DNA from: Oscillospiraceae bacterium
Lineage (GTDB): Bacteria; Bacillota; Clostridia; Oscillospirales; Ruminococcaceae
Assembly: GCA_031282245.1 (NCBI GenBank)
Contig: JAITEB010000024.1
Span: 1-42,946, forward strand
Direction: 5' to 3'
DNA: 42,946 nt
The position numbers were made by a program, and so were the translations under genes. Positions within the stretch are counted from its first letter, which is position 1; each line of letters opens with the position of its first letter. A model generated the notes under the pieces. It had not been told where the DNA came from. It made no database searches and saw only the letters and a program-made list of their open reading frames with translations. Shown here piece by piece: positions 1 through 8,201 of the stretch.

Positions 1-57
1 TGCCCAAAGGGCGGGGTGGTTCGCATTCGCAGAATTAAACAGCGATTCGCCCCTACA
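1..57 (-). repeat. Interspersed intergenic element, copy A
   Basis: Read on the minus strand from 57, the first 24 bases match 20 of the first 24 bases of the element at 3715-3770, both starting TGTAGG and running into a T-rich stretch. Its far end carries a CCGCCCTTTGGG block that recurs near 33519. The TAG stop codon of the phosphopentomutase gene lies inside the TGTAGG end, so the element forms the end of that gene. Only the two copies are visible, so calling it a genomic repeat is inference. Confidence 0.4.
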
Positions 58-1222
58 CTATTTCCGGAATAAAGCTCTTCCCCGCAGGCCATTTTTTCAG
101 CCCAAGATAATCTATAACGCTTGCGGCGATATCCGCAAAAGAAGCGCGGACGCCCAGGTCTGTCCCGGCCTTCACGCCCTGCCCGAAAACCAGCAGCGGG
201 ATGTATTCCCTTGTATGATCAGTTCCCGGAAAAGCCGGGTCACAGCCGTGATCGGCGCTTATTATTAACATATCCTCCGGCTTTAAAACATCCAGAATTT
301 CCGGCAGACGCCTGTCAAAATACTCCAGCGCCGCGCCATAGCCCTCCACGTCGTTGCGGTGGCCATAGAGCATATCAAAATCAACCAGATTCGTAAACAG
401 CAGGCCGTCCCCGCCCTCGCGGACAAGCCGCAAAGTCTCTTCTATGCCGTCACGGTTGTTTGTTGTGTGCGCTGAATAAGTGATTCCCCGGCCGCAGAAA
501 ATGTCTTCAATTTTGCCCACAGCCCTGACGCTCCGTCCCGCAGCCGAAATCTCGTCCAGAATTGTGTTTTCTTCCGGGGCGACGGCATAGTCCCGGCGGC
601 GCTCGGTTCTTTTGTAGTCCCCGCCCGCGCCGGCAAAAGGCCGCGCAATCACCCTGCCCACGGCCCAGTCCCCCGAAAGCATAGCCCGCGCCTTTTCGCA
701 GATTGAATAAAGCTCCTCCAGTGGAACGGCTTCCTCATGCGCCGCAATCTGAAAAACGCTGTCCGCCGAGGTATAGACAATCAGCTTGCCTGTTCTGACG
801 TGTTCATCGCCAAGACGCCGGATGATCTCCGTCCCGGAAGCGACGCAGTTGCCCAAAACCCCATGGCCGCTTTCCCGTTCAAATTCAGAAATTATTTCCT
901 GAGTAAAGCCCTGCGGGAACGTCCGGAAAGGCTTCGGCCGTATATAGCCCGCCATTTCCCAGTGCCCGGAGGTAGTGTCTTTTGCCATACTCATTTCAGC
1001 GCATTTGCCAAAAGCGCCGCTTATTTCCCCGGCTGTTTTTTTGCGGAAACTGGTTCCGGCGATTGAGTAAAGTCCGAGTTTCTCCATATTGGGAACGCTG
1101 AGTCCGCGCCTTTCTATAATATGGCCGAAAGTGTCCGCGCCTTCGTCGCCGAAAAGAGCCGCGTCAGGCAAATACCCGACGCCGGCGCTGTCCAGCACAA
1201 TAATAATGGCTCTTTTTGCCAT
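53..1222 (-). CDS. deoB: Phosphopentomutase
   Basis: This enzyme interconverts (deoxy)ribose-1-phosphate and (deoxy)ribose-5-phosphate in the cytoplasm, linking nucleoside phosphorolysis to central metabolism. The 389-residue length is normal for the family. The alkaline-phosphatase-superfamily metal site is visible: VLDSAGVG at the N-terminus (Asp11), KDTTSGHWE with the phosphorylatable Thr at about 83, ISADHGCDP near residue 320, and TDHTREY shortly after. The ATG start is preceded by an AAGGAAGG ribosome site. It is transcribed divergently from deoC and its operon, and its product feeds DeoC substrate. The stop codon falls inside a short repeat element. A TATACT box at 1246-1251 on the minus strand may be its -10 element, but no good -35 is seen. 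Confidence 0.97.
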   Translation of the reverse strand: MAKRAIIIVLDSAGVGYLPDAALFGDEGADTFGHIIERRGLSVPNMEKLGLYSIAGTSFRKKTAGEISGAFGKCAEMSMAKDTTSGHWEMAGYIRPKPFRTFPQGFTQEIISEFERESGHGVLGNCVASGTEIIRRLGDEHVRTGKLIVYTSADSVFQIAAHEEAVPLEELYSICEKARAMLSGDWAVGRVIARPFAGAGGDYKRTERRRDYAVAPEENTILDEISAAGRSVRAVGKIEDIFCGRGITYSAHTTNNRDGIEETLRLVREGGDGLLFTNLVDFDMLYGHRNDVEGYGAALEYFDRRLPEILDVLKPEDMLIISADHGCDPAFPGTDHTREYIPLLVFGQGVKAGTDLGVRASFADIAASVIDYLGLKKWPAGKSFIPEIV

Positions 1223-1274
1223 TTTAGCCTTCCTTTCCGTTCTAAAGTATAATTTTTGCAGAGCATATTTTTTC

Positions 1275-1303
1275 TTGCTTGTACGCCGCGTCTGTGCTAT
1301 AAT
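1275..1303 (+). promoter_or_regulatory. Sigma-A promoter of the nucleoside operon
   Basis: A -35 element TTGCTT (1275-1280) and a perfect -10 TATAAT (1298-1303) are separated by 17 bases, about 80 bases upstream of deoC. The leader then contains a small hairpin, CGCCTT-GAAAA-AAGGCG (1324-1340), followed four bases later by a short T-run at 1345. This may act as a weak attenuator or as a 5-prime stabiliser. Confidence 0.75.
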
Positions 1304-1381
1304 ATTAGCGAAAGCCAGTATGCCGCCTTGAAAAAAGGCGAAGCTTTTTATTAAATATTAATATAAATATGTGAGGGATTT

Positions 1382-2044
1382 ATGAAGAATTCAGAAATCT
1401 TATCTCATGTCGATCATACGCTGCTGAAAGCCGCCGCTTCGTGGGCGGAAATCCAAGAACTGTGCCGGGAGGCGCTTTTATATAAAACGGCTTCGGTCTG
1501 CATCCCGCCTTCTTATATAAAACGTATTGCGGGCAGCTTCCCCGGGCTTAATATCTGCACGGTTATAGGCTTTCCGCTGGGCTACTCGTCCACGGACGCA
1601 AAAGTCTTTGAAGGGATGGCGGCGTTATCCGGCGGCGCGGGCGAACTGGACATGGTGATAAATCTGGGCGACGTTAAAAACGGTAAATTCAAGAAAATAC
1701 GCAAAGAAATCAGGGCGCTGAAAGAAATCTGCGGCAAAAAAATCCTGAAAGTTATTATTGAAACTTGTTACCTGACAGCAGAAGAAAAAATTGCCCTGTG
1801 CGGCTGCGTTACAGAGTCCGGGGCGGACTATATCAAAACTTCGACTGGTTTTGGGACGGCAGGGGCGCTTATTGAGGATATTCTTTTATTTAAAAAACAT
1901 ATCGGTTCAAGCGTGAAAATCAAGGCGGCCGGGGGAATCCGCACAAAGCGGGACATGATTGATTTTCTTGAGGCCGGCTGCAGCCGCCTTGGGACAAGCT
2001 CCGCTGTAAAAATACTGGCGGGGGAAGAAAGCGGGGACTATTAA
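1382..2044 (+). CDS. deoC: Deoxyribose-phosphate aldolase
   Basis: DeoC splits 2-deoxyribose-5-phosphate into acetaldehyde and glyceraldehyde-3-phosphate, the last step of deoxynucleoside catabolism. The 220-residue protein has the class I aldolase signature: the Schiff-base lysine Lys152 in KTSTGF, the second lysine in KAAGGIR (Lys181), and the acidic residue in GELDMVINLG (Asp90). The start is an ATG behind a GTGAGGG ribosome site. It is the first gene of the operon with cdd, the BMP transporter and udp, about 80 bases from a consensus promoter. Its substrate would come from the divergent phosphopentomutase. Nothing in the sequence suggests loss of function. Confidence 0.97.
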   Translation: MKNSEILSHVDHTLLKAAASWAEIQELCREALLYKTASVCIPPSYIKRIAGSFPGLNICTVIGFPLGYSSTDAKVFEGMAALSGGAGELDMVINLGDVKNGKFKKIRKEIRALKEICGKKILKVIIETCYLTAEEKIALCGCVTESGADYIKTSTGFGTAGALIEDILLFKKHIGSSVKIKAAGGIRTKRDMIDFLEAGCSRLGTSSAVKILAGEESGDY

Positions 2045-2091
2045 TAATTCTTGCGCGCGCATATTCCGACAGGGGGGCGATATATATTAAC

Positions 2092-2502
2092 ATGCAAAAA
2101 TATAAAGATCTGATTAATAAAGCGATTGCGGCCCGGGAAGGCTCATATTCGCCCTATTCCGGCTTTATGGTGGGCGCCGCGCTGCTGACTTCCGGCGGAA
2201 AAACCTACTGCGGCTGCAATATCGAAAACGCCGCTTTCACCCCGGCAAACTGCGCCGAGCGCACGGCCTTTTTCACGGCTGTGGCCGCCGGGGAGCGGGA
2301 CTTTTCCGCGATAGCCGTCGCGGGCTGGCCGAAGGGCGGCGCGCCGGGTTTTGCTTTTCCCTGCGGCGTCTGCCGTCAGGTTATGGCCGAATTCTGCAGG
2401 CCCGATTTTGTTATAATAATTGCGGCAGGCGAGGACGAGTACAAAATTTCAAGCCTGCGGGAACTTCTTCCGGAAAGCTTCGGGCCGGCGGATTTGGCTT
2501 AA
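2092..2502 (+). CDS. cdd: Cytidine deaminase
   Basis: This is a small tetrameric-type cytidine deaminase, 136 residues, converting (deoxy)cytidine to (deoxy)uridine. The zinc and catalytic signatures are intact: CAE (Cys54, Glu56) and PCGVC (Cys91, Cys94). The substrate-binding stretch NIENAAF is also present. An AGGGGGGCGA ribosome site lies upstream of the ATG. It sits 47 bases after deoC and before the nucleoside transporter, so uridine made here can go directly to the uridine phosphorylase at the end of the operon. A short GC hairpin (TTGCGC/GCGCAA, 2532-2546) separates it from the next gene. Confidence 0.97.
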   Translation: MQKYKDLINKAIAAREGSYSPYSGFMVGAALLTSGGKTYCGCNIENAAFTPANCAERTAFFTAVAAGERDFSAIAVAGWPKGGAPGFAFPCGVCRQVMAEFCRPDFVIIIAAGEDEYKISSLRELLPESFGPADLA

Positions 2503-2586
2503 GCTGCAGGGTTTCCAAAATAGTTTTTTGTTTGCGCAGGGCGCAAGTAAAAATATATATTTATTTATAATTATCAGGAGGAAAAC

Positions 2587-3663
2587 ATGAAAAAATTTCT
2601 CACTCTGCTTCTTGCGGTTCTTATGATTGCTTCAATGGCCTCGTGCGCTGGGGGAGAGGGCGGAAAATTTGAACTCGGCCTTGTCACCGACCTTGGCACC
2701 ATCGACGACAAGTCATTTAATCAGGGCGCCTGGGAAGGGCTTGTTCAGTACGCCACAGAAAAGAACGTCAGCCACAAATATTATCAGCCCACCGAACAGA
2801 GCGACGACGCCTATCTCACCGGCATCGACCTTGCGGTCAAGGGCGGCGCGAAAGTTATAGTAACGCCGGGATATCTGTTTGAAGTCCCGATTTTCATCGC
2901 GCAGGACAAATACCCGGACGTCAATTTTATCCTGATTGACGGCGAGCCGCACAACGCGGACTACAGCACCTACAGTACGAGCGCAAACGCGGTCGGCATT
3001 CTCTACGCCGAAGACCAGGCCGGTTTCCTTGCGGGCTACGCCGCCGTTAAAGACGGCTACAGAAGCCTTGGCTTTGTGGGCGGCATGGCCGTTCCCGCCG
3101 TTGTGAGATACGGCTACGGCTTTATTCAGGGCGCGGAGTACGCCGGCGGAGAGCTTGGTCTTGCGGCAGGCGACCTTGACATAAAGTACCACTACACAGG
3201 CGGCTTTGCCGCGACGCCGGAGGCTCAGGCGCTTGCGGCCTCCTGGTACAACGACGGCACAGAGGTTATTTTCGCCTGCGGCGGCGCTGTGGGCAACTCC
3301 GTTATGGCGGCCGCTGAACAGGCCGGGGCAAAGGTCATCGGCGTCGACGTGGACCAGTCCAGCGAATCCGCGACCGTTATCACCTCCGCCATGAAGGGGC
3401 TTAAAGCTTCTGTTTATTCTGTTATCACCGATTACTACGCGGGAAGCTTCCCTGGCGGGAGAACCCTTGTGTTTGAGGCGAAGAACAACGGCGTTGGCCT
3501 TCCGATGGACAGCTCCCAGTTCAGGTCTTTCTCACAGAGCGATTATGACGCGGTTTATGCGAAGCTTGCCGGAGGAGAGATTCCGCGCATGACCGAGCTT
3601 GACGAAAAGGGCAGTCCTTCTGTCGTCCCCGTTGAGATTTCAACAGTTACCGAAGTGGCCTGA
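2587..3663 (+). CDS. BMP-family nucleoside-binding lipoprotein
   Basis: This is the extracellular substrate-binding lipoprotein of a nucleoside ABC importer, family Bmp/PnrA/TmpC (NupN in Bacillus subtilis). A lipoprotein signal is clear: MKK, a hydrophobic stretch, then SMASC with the lipidated Cys20. The mature part starts with the family hallmark LVTDLGTIDDKSFNQGAWEG, and GFVGGMAVPAV near residue 165 fits the hinge region. The ATG is preceded by CAGGAGGAAA. Length 358 residues is typical. The ATPase and two permeases follow directly. The hairpin after the stop at 3684-3708 may let this abundant component be made in excess over the membrane parts. Purine versus pyrimidine preference cannot be read from sequence, but cdd and udp suggest pyrimidines among the substrates. 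Confidence 0.95.
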   Translation: MKKFLTLLLAVLMIASMASCAGGEGGKFELGLVTDLGTIDDKSFNQGAWEGLVQYATEKNVSHKYYQPTEQSDDAYLTGIDLAVKGGAKVIVTPGYLFEVPIFIAQDKYPDVNFILIDGEPHNADYSTYSTSANAVGILYAEDQAGFLAGYAAVKDGYRSLGFVGGMAVPAVVRYGYGFIQGAEYAGGELGLAAGDLDIKYHYTGGFAATPEAQALAASWYNDGTEVIFACGGAVGNSVMAAAEQAGAKVIGVDVDQSSESATVITSAMKGLKASVYSVITDYYAGSFPGGRTLVFEAKNNGVGLPMDSSQFRSFSQSDYDAVYAKLAGGEIPRMTELDEKGSPSVVPVEISTVTEVA

Positions 3664-3683
3664 TCCATTGCTATAAACTTTTT

Positions 3684-3708
3684 TAGAGGGGGGCGCTTTG
3701 CCCCTCTA
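3684..3708 (+). terminator. Intercistronic hairpin after the binding-protein gene
   Basis: TAGAGGGG (3684-3691) pairs perfectly with CCCCTCTA (3701-3708) around a nine-base loop. No U-tract follows, so it is more likely a partial terminator or a 3-prime stabiliser of the upstream lipoprotein message than a full stop for the operon. Confidence 0.5.
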
Positions 3709-3714
3709 ATTCAT

Positions 3715-3770
3715 TGTAGGCGCGGATTGCTTTTTAATAAATTTTGCGTGTGCCGGCCCGTCCGCCCCTA
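3715..3770 (+). repeat. Interspersed intergenic element, copy B
   Basis: This 56-base element has inverted ends: TAGGCGCGGA (3717-3726) and TCCGCCCCTA (3761-3770) match as reverse complements at nine of ten positions. Its first 24 bases agree at 20 positions with the minus-strand element at the window start. It sits between the lipoprotein gene and the ATPase gene, 31 bases before the TTG start. Confidence 0.45.
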
Positions 3771-3801
3771 AAAAAAACCCGCAAAGAGGAGGCGCAAATC
3801 T

Positions 3802-5328
3802 TTGGAGTATGTCATAGAAATGTGCAATATAACAAAAGAATTCCCCGGAATAATCGCAAACGACGATGTAACGCTTCGGCTTAAAAAGGGCGAAATACAC
3901 GCCCTTCTCGGTGAAAACGGCGCGGGAAAGTCCACCCTGATGAGCGTCCTGTTTGGTTTATACAAACCTGAAAAGGGCCTTATCAGGAAAAACGGCGAAG
4001 CCGTGCAGATTCACGGACCCAACGACGCGACGCGCCTTGGAATCGGAATGGTGCACCAGCATTTCAAGCTTGTGCATAACTTCACCGTTCTGGAAAATAT
4101 CGTTCTTGGCGTTGAGACGACCAAATACGGTTTTCTCAAAATGGACGACGCCCGCAAACAAGTTGTGGAGCTTTCCCAAAAATACGGTCTTGAAGTCAAC
4201 CCGGACGCTTTAATTTCAGACATAAGCGTCGGTATGCAGCAGCGCGTCGAAATCCTGAAGATGCTCTATCGGGAGAACGAGATTTTGATTTTCGACGAAC
4301 CGACGGCGGTCTTGACGCCGCAGGAAATCGACGAACTGATGAAAATTATGAAAGGGCTTGTCGCCGAAGGCAAATCCATCCTGTTTATCACACACAAGCT
4401 CAACGAGATAAAAGCCGTGGCCGACCGCTGCACAGTTCTGCGCAAAGGGCGCTGTATCGGGACAGTGGACGTTGCGGGAACCTCTCTGGAGGAGCTTTCC
4501 GAAATGATGGTCGGGCGCAAGGTCAGCCTTTTTGTTGAAAAGCCGGAGTCCAGGCCCGGCAAAGTTATTCTTTCGGTTGAAGGACTGAACGTCCGCGGCA
4601 AAAGCGCCGGGAAAAACCTGCTCAGCGAAATTTCTTTCGACGTGCGGGAAGGCGAGATTGTCTGCCTTGCGGGAATTGACGGCAACGGCCAAAGCGAACT
4701 GGTCTACGCGCTGACGGGAATGCTTCCGGTTGATTCCGGCAAAGTGAGCCTGCTGGGGCGGGACATCAGCCGCGACAGCATCCGCGGGCGCAGCCGGGGC
4801 GGCATCTCGCATATCCCGGAGGACAGGCACAGGCACGGCCTTGTTCTGGACTACAATCTGGCGTACAACCTGATTTTGCAGAGTTATTTCAACCCTGAAT
4901 TTAACAAGGGCGGATTTTTAAAATACGACGATATCTGCAGCTATGCGGACAGCCTGATAGAACGCTTTGACATCCGGAGCGGCCAGGGCGCAAAGACGGT
5001 TGCGCGGAGCATGTCCGGCGGCAACCAGCAGAAGGCCATAATCGCGCGGGAAATCGACCGCGCCCCAAAGCTTCTGATTGCCGTCCAGCCGACGCGCGGG
5101 CTGGATGTGGGCGCGATTGAATATATCCACAGGCAGCTTATCGAAGAGCGCGGAAAAGGCAAGGGCATTCTGCTTGTCTCGCTGGAGCTTGACGAAGTGA
5201 TGGACATAAGCGACCGCATTCTCGTCATGTATGAGGGGAAAATAGCGGCGGAGCTTGACCCGAAAAAAACAACATATCAGGAGCTGGGAATGTATATGGC
5301 CGGTTCTGGGAAGGAGAAAAGCGCCTGA
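3802..5328 (+). CDS. Nucleoside ABC importer, duplicated ATPase subunit
   Basis: This is the energy-coupling subunit of the nucleoside importer (NupO/YufO type, sugar-ABC-like ATPase with two nucleotide-binding domains). Domain 1 has Walker A GENGAGKST (residues about 37-45), SVGMQQRVEIL as signature, and FDEPTAVLTPQE as Walker B. Domain 2, from about residue 254, has a variant P-loop AGIDGNGQSELV, the signature MSGGNQQKA, and VQPTRGLDVG in place of a standard Walker B. Such degenerate second sites are usual in this family. The start is TTG at 3802, supported by an AGAGGAGG ribosome site just upstream. Length is 508 residues. Its stop codon overlaps the next start by one base (TGATG). Confidence 0.95.
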   Translation: MEYVIEMCNITKEFPGIIANDDVTLRLKKGEIHALLGENGAGKSTLMSVLFGLYKPEKGLIRKNGEAVQIHGPNDATRLGIGMVHQHFKLVHNFTVLENIVLGVETTKYGFLKMDDARKQVVELSQKYGLEVNPDALISDISVGMQQRVEILKMLYRENEILIFDEPTAVLTPQEIDELMKIMKGLVAEGKSILFITHKLNEIKAVADRCTVLRKGRCIGTVDVAGTSLEELSEMMVGRKVSLFVEKPESRPGKVILSVEGLNVRGKSAGKNLLSEISFDVREGEIVCLAGIDGNGQSELVYALTGMLPVDSGKVSLLGRDISRDSIRGRSRGGISHIPEDRHRHGLVLDYNLAYNLILQSYFNPEFNKGGFLKYDDICSYADSLIERFDIRSGQGAKTVARSMSGGNQQKAIIAREIDRAPKLLIAVQPTRGLDVGAIEYIHRQLIEERGKGKGILLVSLELDEVMDISDRILVMYEGKIAAELDPKKTTYQELGMYMAGSGKEKSA

Positions 5329-6425
5329 TGGATAAAATTCAGAAAAAGCTTTTTAAAAGCCTGCCCGCGGACGCGCTGTCTTCTGTCGCGGCAATAATTG
5401 TCGGGCTTTTCGCTGGTTTTGTAATCCTGCTGCTGAGCAACCCTTCCCAGGCGCCGGGGGGTTTTTGGGCGATACTTTCCGGCGGTTTTTCGGACATGAA
5501 AAGCCTTGGGCAGGTTTTATACTTTGCCACGCCGATTATTATGACCGGCCTTTCCGTCGGATTCTGCAGCAAAACGGGGCTGTTTAATATCGGGGCTTCC
5601 GGGCAGTTCATCGTGGGGGGATACATGGCGATTCTGGTGGGCGTCAAGTGCGCTTTTTTGCCGGGCGCTTTGCACTGGATAGCCGCCCTGCTTGCGGCGG
5701 TGGCGGCCGGAGCGCTCTGGGGGGCCGTGCCGGGTTTGCTGAAAGCTTACTGTAACGTCAACGAAGTTATCGCCTGTATCATGATGAATTATATAGGCAT
5801 GTATTTTGTAAATTATATTGTCACGCTCACGGTTTTCGACTCGACGCAGAACCGCTCGCAAACGCCCGCCGCCAGCGCGATTATTCCCAAAATGGGCATG
5901 GATCTGGTTTTCCGCGACGGAAACAATATATCAAGCGCGAACAGCGGTTTTTTTCTTGCGGCTCTGGCGGCAATCGTTATTTATATAATACTGGAAAAGA
6001 CGGTTTTCGGCTATGAGCTGAAAGCCTGCGGTTTCAACACGGATGCGGCGCGCTATGCCGGAATCAACGAGCGCAGGGGCGTTGTGTATTCAATGCTGAT
6101 TGCGGGGGCGCTTTCCGGGCTTGGCGGGGCTTTGCTGTATCTGGCCGGCTCCGGCAACGGCATAACTGTTGTGGACACGCTTGCCGCCGAGGGTTTCAAC
6201 GGAATTCCCGTCGCGCTTTTGGGGCTGAACAATCCGATAGGCATTATTTTTGCGGGTCTGTTTATCTCTTATCTGACGGTGGGCGGTTTTAACATGCAGC
6301 TGTTCAACTTTGCCCCGCAGGTAATAGAGATAATAATTTCTATTATAATTTATTTCAGCGCCTTTGCTCTGCTGCTTAAAGGCATTATACAAAACATTGC
6401 GAAACGGGGAGGCGGAAAGAAATGA
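5328..6425 (+). CDS. Nucleoside ABC importer permease 1
   Basis: This is an integral membrane permease of the BPD_transp_2 family (NupP/YufP type), 365 residues, with about ten hydrophobic segments. The family motifs SKTGLFNIGASGQFIVGG and, further on, NEVIACIMMNYIG are present, along with the cytoplasmic coupling loop around ELKACGFNTDAARYAGI. It starts on the ATG that shares its A with the stop of the ATPase gene and ends in a four-base ATGA overlap with the second permease. This tight coupling fits stoichiometric synthesis of the two membrane subunits. Confidence 0.94.
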   Translation: MDKIQKKLFKSLPADALSSVAAIIVGLFAGFVILLLSNPSQAPGGFWAILSGGFSDMKSLGQVLYFATPIIMTGLSVGFCSKTGLFNIGASGQFIVGGYMAILVGVKCAFLPGALHWIAALLAAVAAGALWGAVPGLLKAYCNVNEVIACIMMNYIGMYFVNYIVTLTVFDSTQNRSQTPAASAIIPKMGMDLVFRDGNNISSANSGFFLAALAAIVIYIILEKTVFGYELKACGFNTDAARYAGINERRGVVYSMLIAGALSGLGGALLYLAGSGNGITVVDTLAAEGFNGIPVALLGLNNPIGIIFAGLFISYLTVGGFNMQLFNFAPQVIEIIISIIIYFSAFALLLKGIIQNIAKRGGGKK

Positions 6426-7375
6426 GCATAATATATTTTCTTGTCCAGCAGACCATGTTTTTCTCAATCCCGCTTTTGATAGTCGCGCTGGGCGGGATGT
6501 TCTCGGAGCGCAGCGGCGTTATTAATATCGCTCTTGAGGGCATTATGATAATGGGCGCTTTTGCGGGGATTCTGTTTATAAATATCTTTCAGGGGGCGCT
6601 TCCCGGCCAGCCCGTGCTGATCATCGCGCTGATAATAGCGGCGGCGGCGGGCATGATTACCGCCTTGCCTCATGCCTACGCTTCTATCAACATGAAGGCC
6701 GACCAGGTTATAAGCGGAACGGCAATCAACATGTTCGCCCCCGCCGTTGCGATTTACGTCGCCAGAATCATACGAACAGTCCAGCAGATCCCCTTTGTAA
6801 ACCAGTTCAGAATAGAGAAAGTCCCCGTGCTGGGGAGCGTTCCCGTGCTGGGCGAACTGTTTTTCCAGAACACGTATATCACAACTTATCTTGGCTTTGC
6901 GATTCTGGTTGTCTCGTGGCTTGCGCTTTATAAAACACCGTTTGGGCTTCGGCTGCGTTCCTGCGGCGAGCACCCGCAGGCGGCGGATTCCGTCGGCATA
7001 AACGTTTATTCTATGAGATACGCCGGCGTCATGATTTCCGGAGCTTTGGCCGGGATTGGCGGGCTTGTCTTTGTAATACCGACCTCGACGAATTTTAACG
7101 CGACTGTTTCCGGCTACGGCTTTTTAGCGCTTGCGGTTTTGATTTTCGGCCAATGGAAGCCCGGCAGGATTCTTATGGCGGCTTTCTTCTTTGGGCTTAT
7201 GAAGGCTGTGGCTTCGTCGTATTCTGGAATTGCTTTTCTGAAAGATATACCCATCCCCAGCAATTTTTACAAGATGGCGCCATATGTCGCGACGCTGGTG
7301 GTGCTGGCCTTCACGTCCAGAAAATCCATGGCGCCGAGGGCGGAGGGCATCCCTTACGACCAGGGCAGCCGTTAA
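6422..7375 (+). CDS. Nucleoside ABC importer permease 2
   Basis: This is the second BPD_transp_2 permease (NupQ/YufQ type), 317 residues and strongly hydrophobic. The first cytoplasmic motif SERSGVINIALEGIMIMGAF matches the conserved start of this subfamily, and LRSCGEHPQAADSVGINV is the coupling-loop region. It probably forms a heterodimer with the upstream permease. The ATG overlaps the previous stop by four bases. The gene is followed after 37 bases by uridine phosphorylase. Confidence 0.94.
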   Translation: MSIIYFLVQQTMFFSIPLLIVALGGMFSERSGVINIALEGIMIMGAFAGILFINIFQGALPGQPVLIIALIIAAAAGMITALPHAYASINMKADQVISGTAINMFAPAVAIYVARIIRTVQQIPFVNQFRIEKVPVLGSVPVLGELFFQNTYITTYLGFAILVVSWLALYKTPFGLRLRSCGEHPQAADSVGINVYSMRYAGVMISGALAGIGGLVFVIPTSTNFNATVSGYGFLALAVLIFGQWKPGRILMAAFFFGLMKAVASSYSGIAFLKDIPIPSNFYKMAPYVATLVVLAFTSRKSMAPRAEGIPYDQGSR

Positions 7376-7412
7376 TAAATTTAAAATATCCGCAAGAAAA
7401 GAGGCGAACTTC

Positions 7413-8201
7413 ATGGAAAAAATGTATCACATAGATTTCGACGACAGCCACGGCGCAAAATACGCCATTGTCCCGGGCGACCCCGGCAGGGTTGAAAAAA
7501 TCGCCCGCCGTCTGGAGAACCCGCGCTTTTTCCATCAGAACCGCGAATACACAAGCTGGCTGGGCGAAATAAGCGGTGAAACTGTAATAATAATTTCCAG
7601 CGGCATAGGCGGCCCTTCAACCGCTATCGCCGTCGAGGAGCTTTATCAAACCGGAGTGCGGACATTCATCCGCGTGGGCACCTGCGGGGGCATGGCCGCA
7701 AAAGTTACCGGCGGGGACATCGTAATCGCGACCGGGGCAATCCGCATGGAGGGCGCCAGCAAAGAATACGTTCCGATTGAGTTCCCCGCCGTGGCCGACA
7801 TTGATGTGACGAACGCGCTGATTCAGGCGGCGAAAAACGCCGGCTCGGCCTGGCACGCCGGGATTGTGCAGTGCAAAGACTCTTTCTATGGCCAGCACAG
7901 CCCGGACAGAATGCCCGCCGGGTATGAACTGACGGAGAAATGGCGGGCCTGGATCAAGGCGGGCTGCCTTGCGTCCGAAATGGAAAGCGCGGCTTTGTTT
8001 ATCGTCGCGCAGATCCTGGGCGCAAAGGCCGGGAGCGTTTTCAGCGTCGTCTGGAATCAGGAGCGGGAGCGCCTCGGCCTGAGCAATCCGCATGTCCACG
8101 ACAGCGCCGCCGCGATAGACGCGGCTGTGGAGGCCGCGCGGATTCTTATCGACGCCGATCGCGGCCAGGCTATTCCCGGAGAAGATCGACAACGCCGTTG
8201 A
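7413..8201 (+). CDS. udp: Uridine phosphorylase
   Basis: This enzyme phosphorolyses uridine (and usually deoxyuridine) to uracil and (deoxy)ribose-1-phosphate. Motifs of the NP-I family are clear: PGDPGR at the N-terminus, SSGIGGPST, RVGTCGGM and the SFYGQHSP substrate loop that marks uridine rather than purine phosphorylases. EMES near residue 195 binds the ribose. The frame is open further upstream, but the ATG at 7413 has the only good ribosome site (AAGAAAAGAGG) and gives 262 residues. As last gene of the operon, it uses uridine produced by Cdd and supplies ribose-1-phosphate to DeoB. Its 3-prime end overlaps the convergent amidase gene by 32 bases. Confidence 0.95.
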   Translation: MEKMYHIDFDDSHGAKYAIVPGDPGRVEKIARRLENPRFFHQNREYTSWLGEISGETVIIISSGIGGPSTAIAVEELYQTGVRTFIRVGTCGGMAAKVTGGDIVIATGAIRMEGASKEYVPIEFPAVADIDVTNALIQAAKNAGSAWHAGIVQCKDSFYGQHSPDRMPAGYELTEKWRAWIKAGCLASEMESAALFIVAQILGAKAGSVFSVVWNQERERLGLSNPHVHDSAAAIDAAVEAARILIDADRGQAIPGEDRQRR

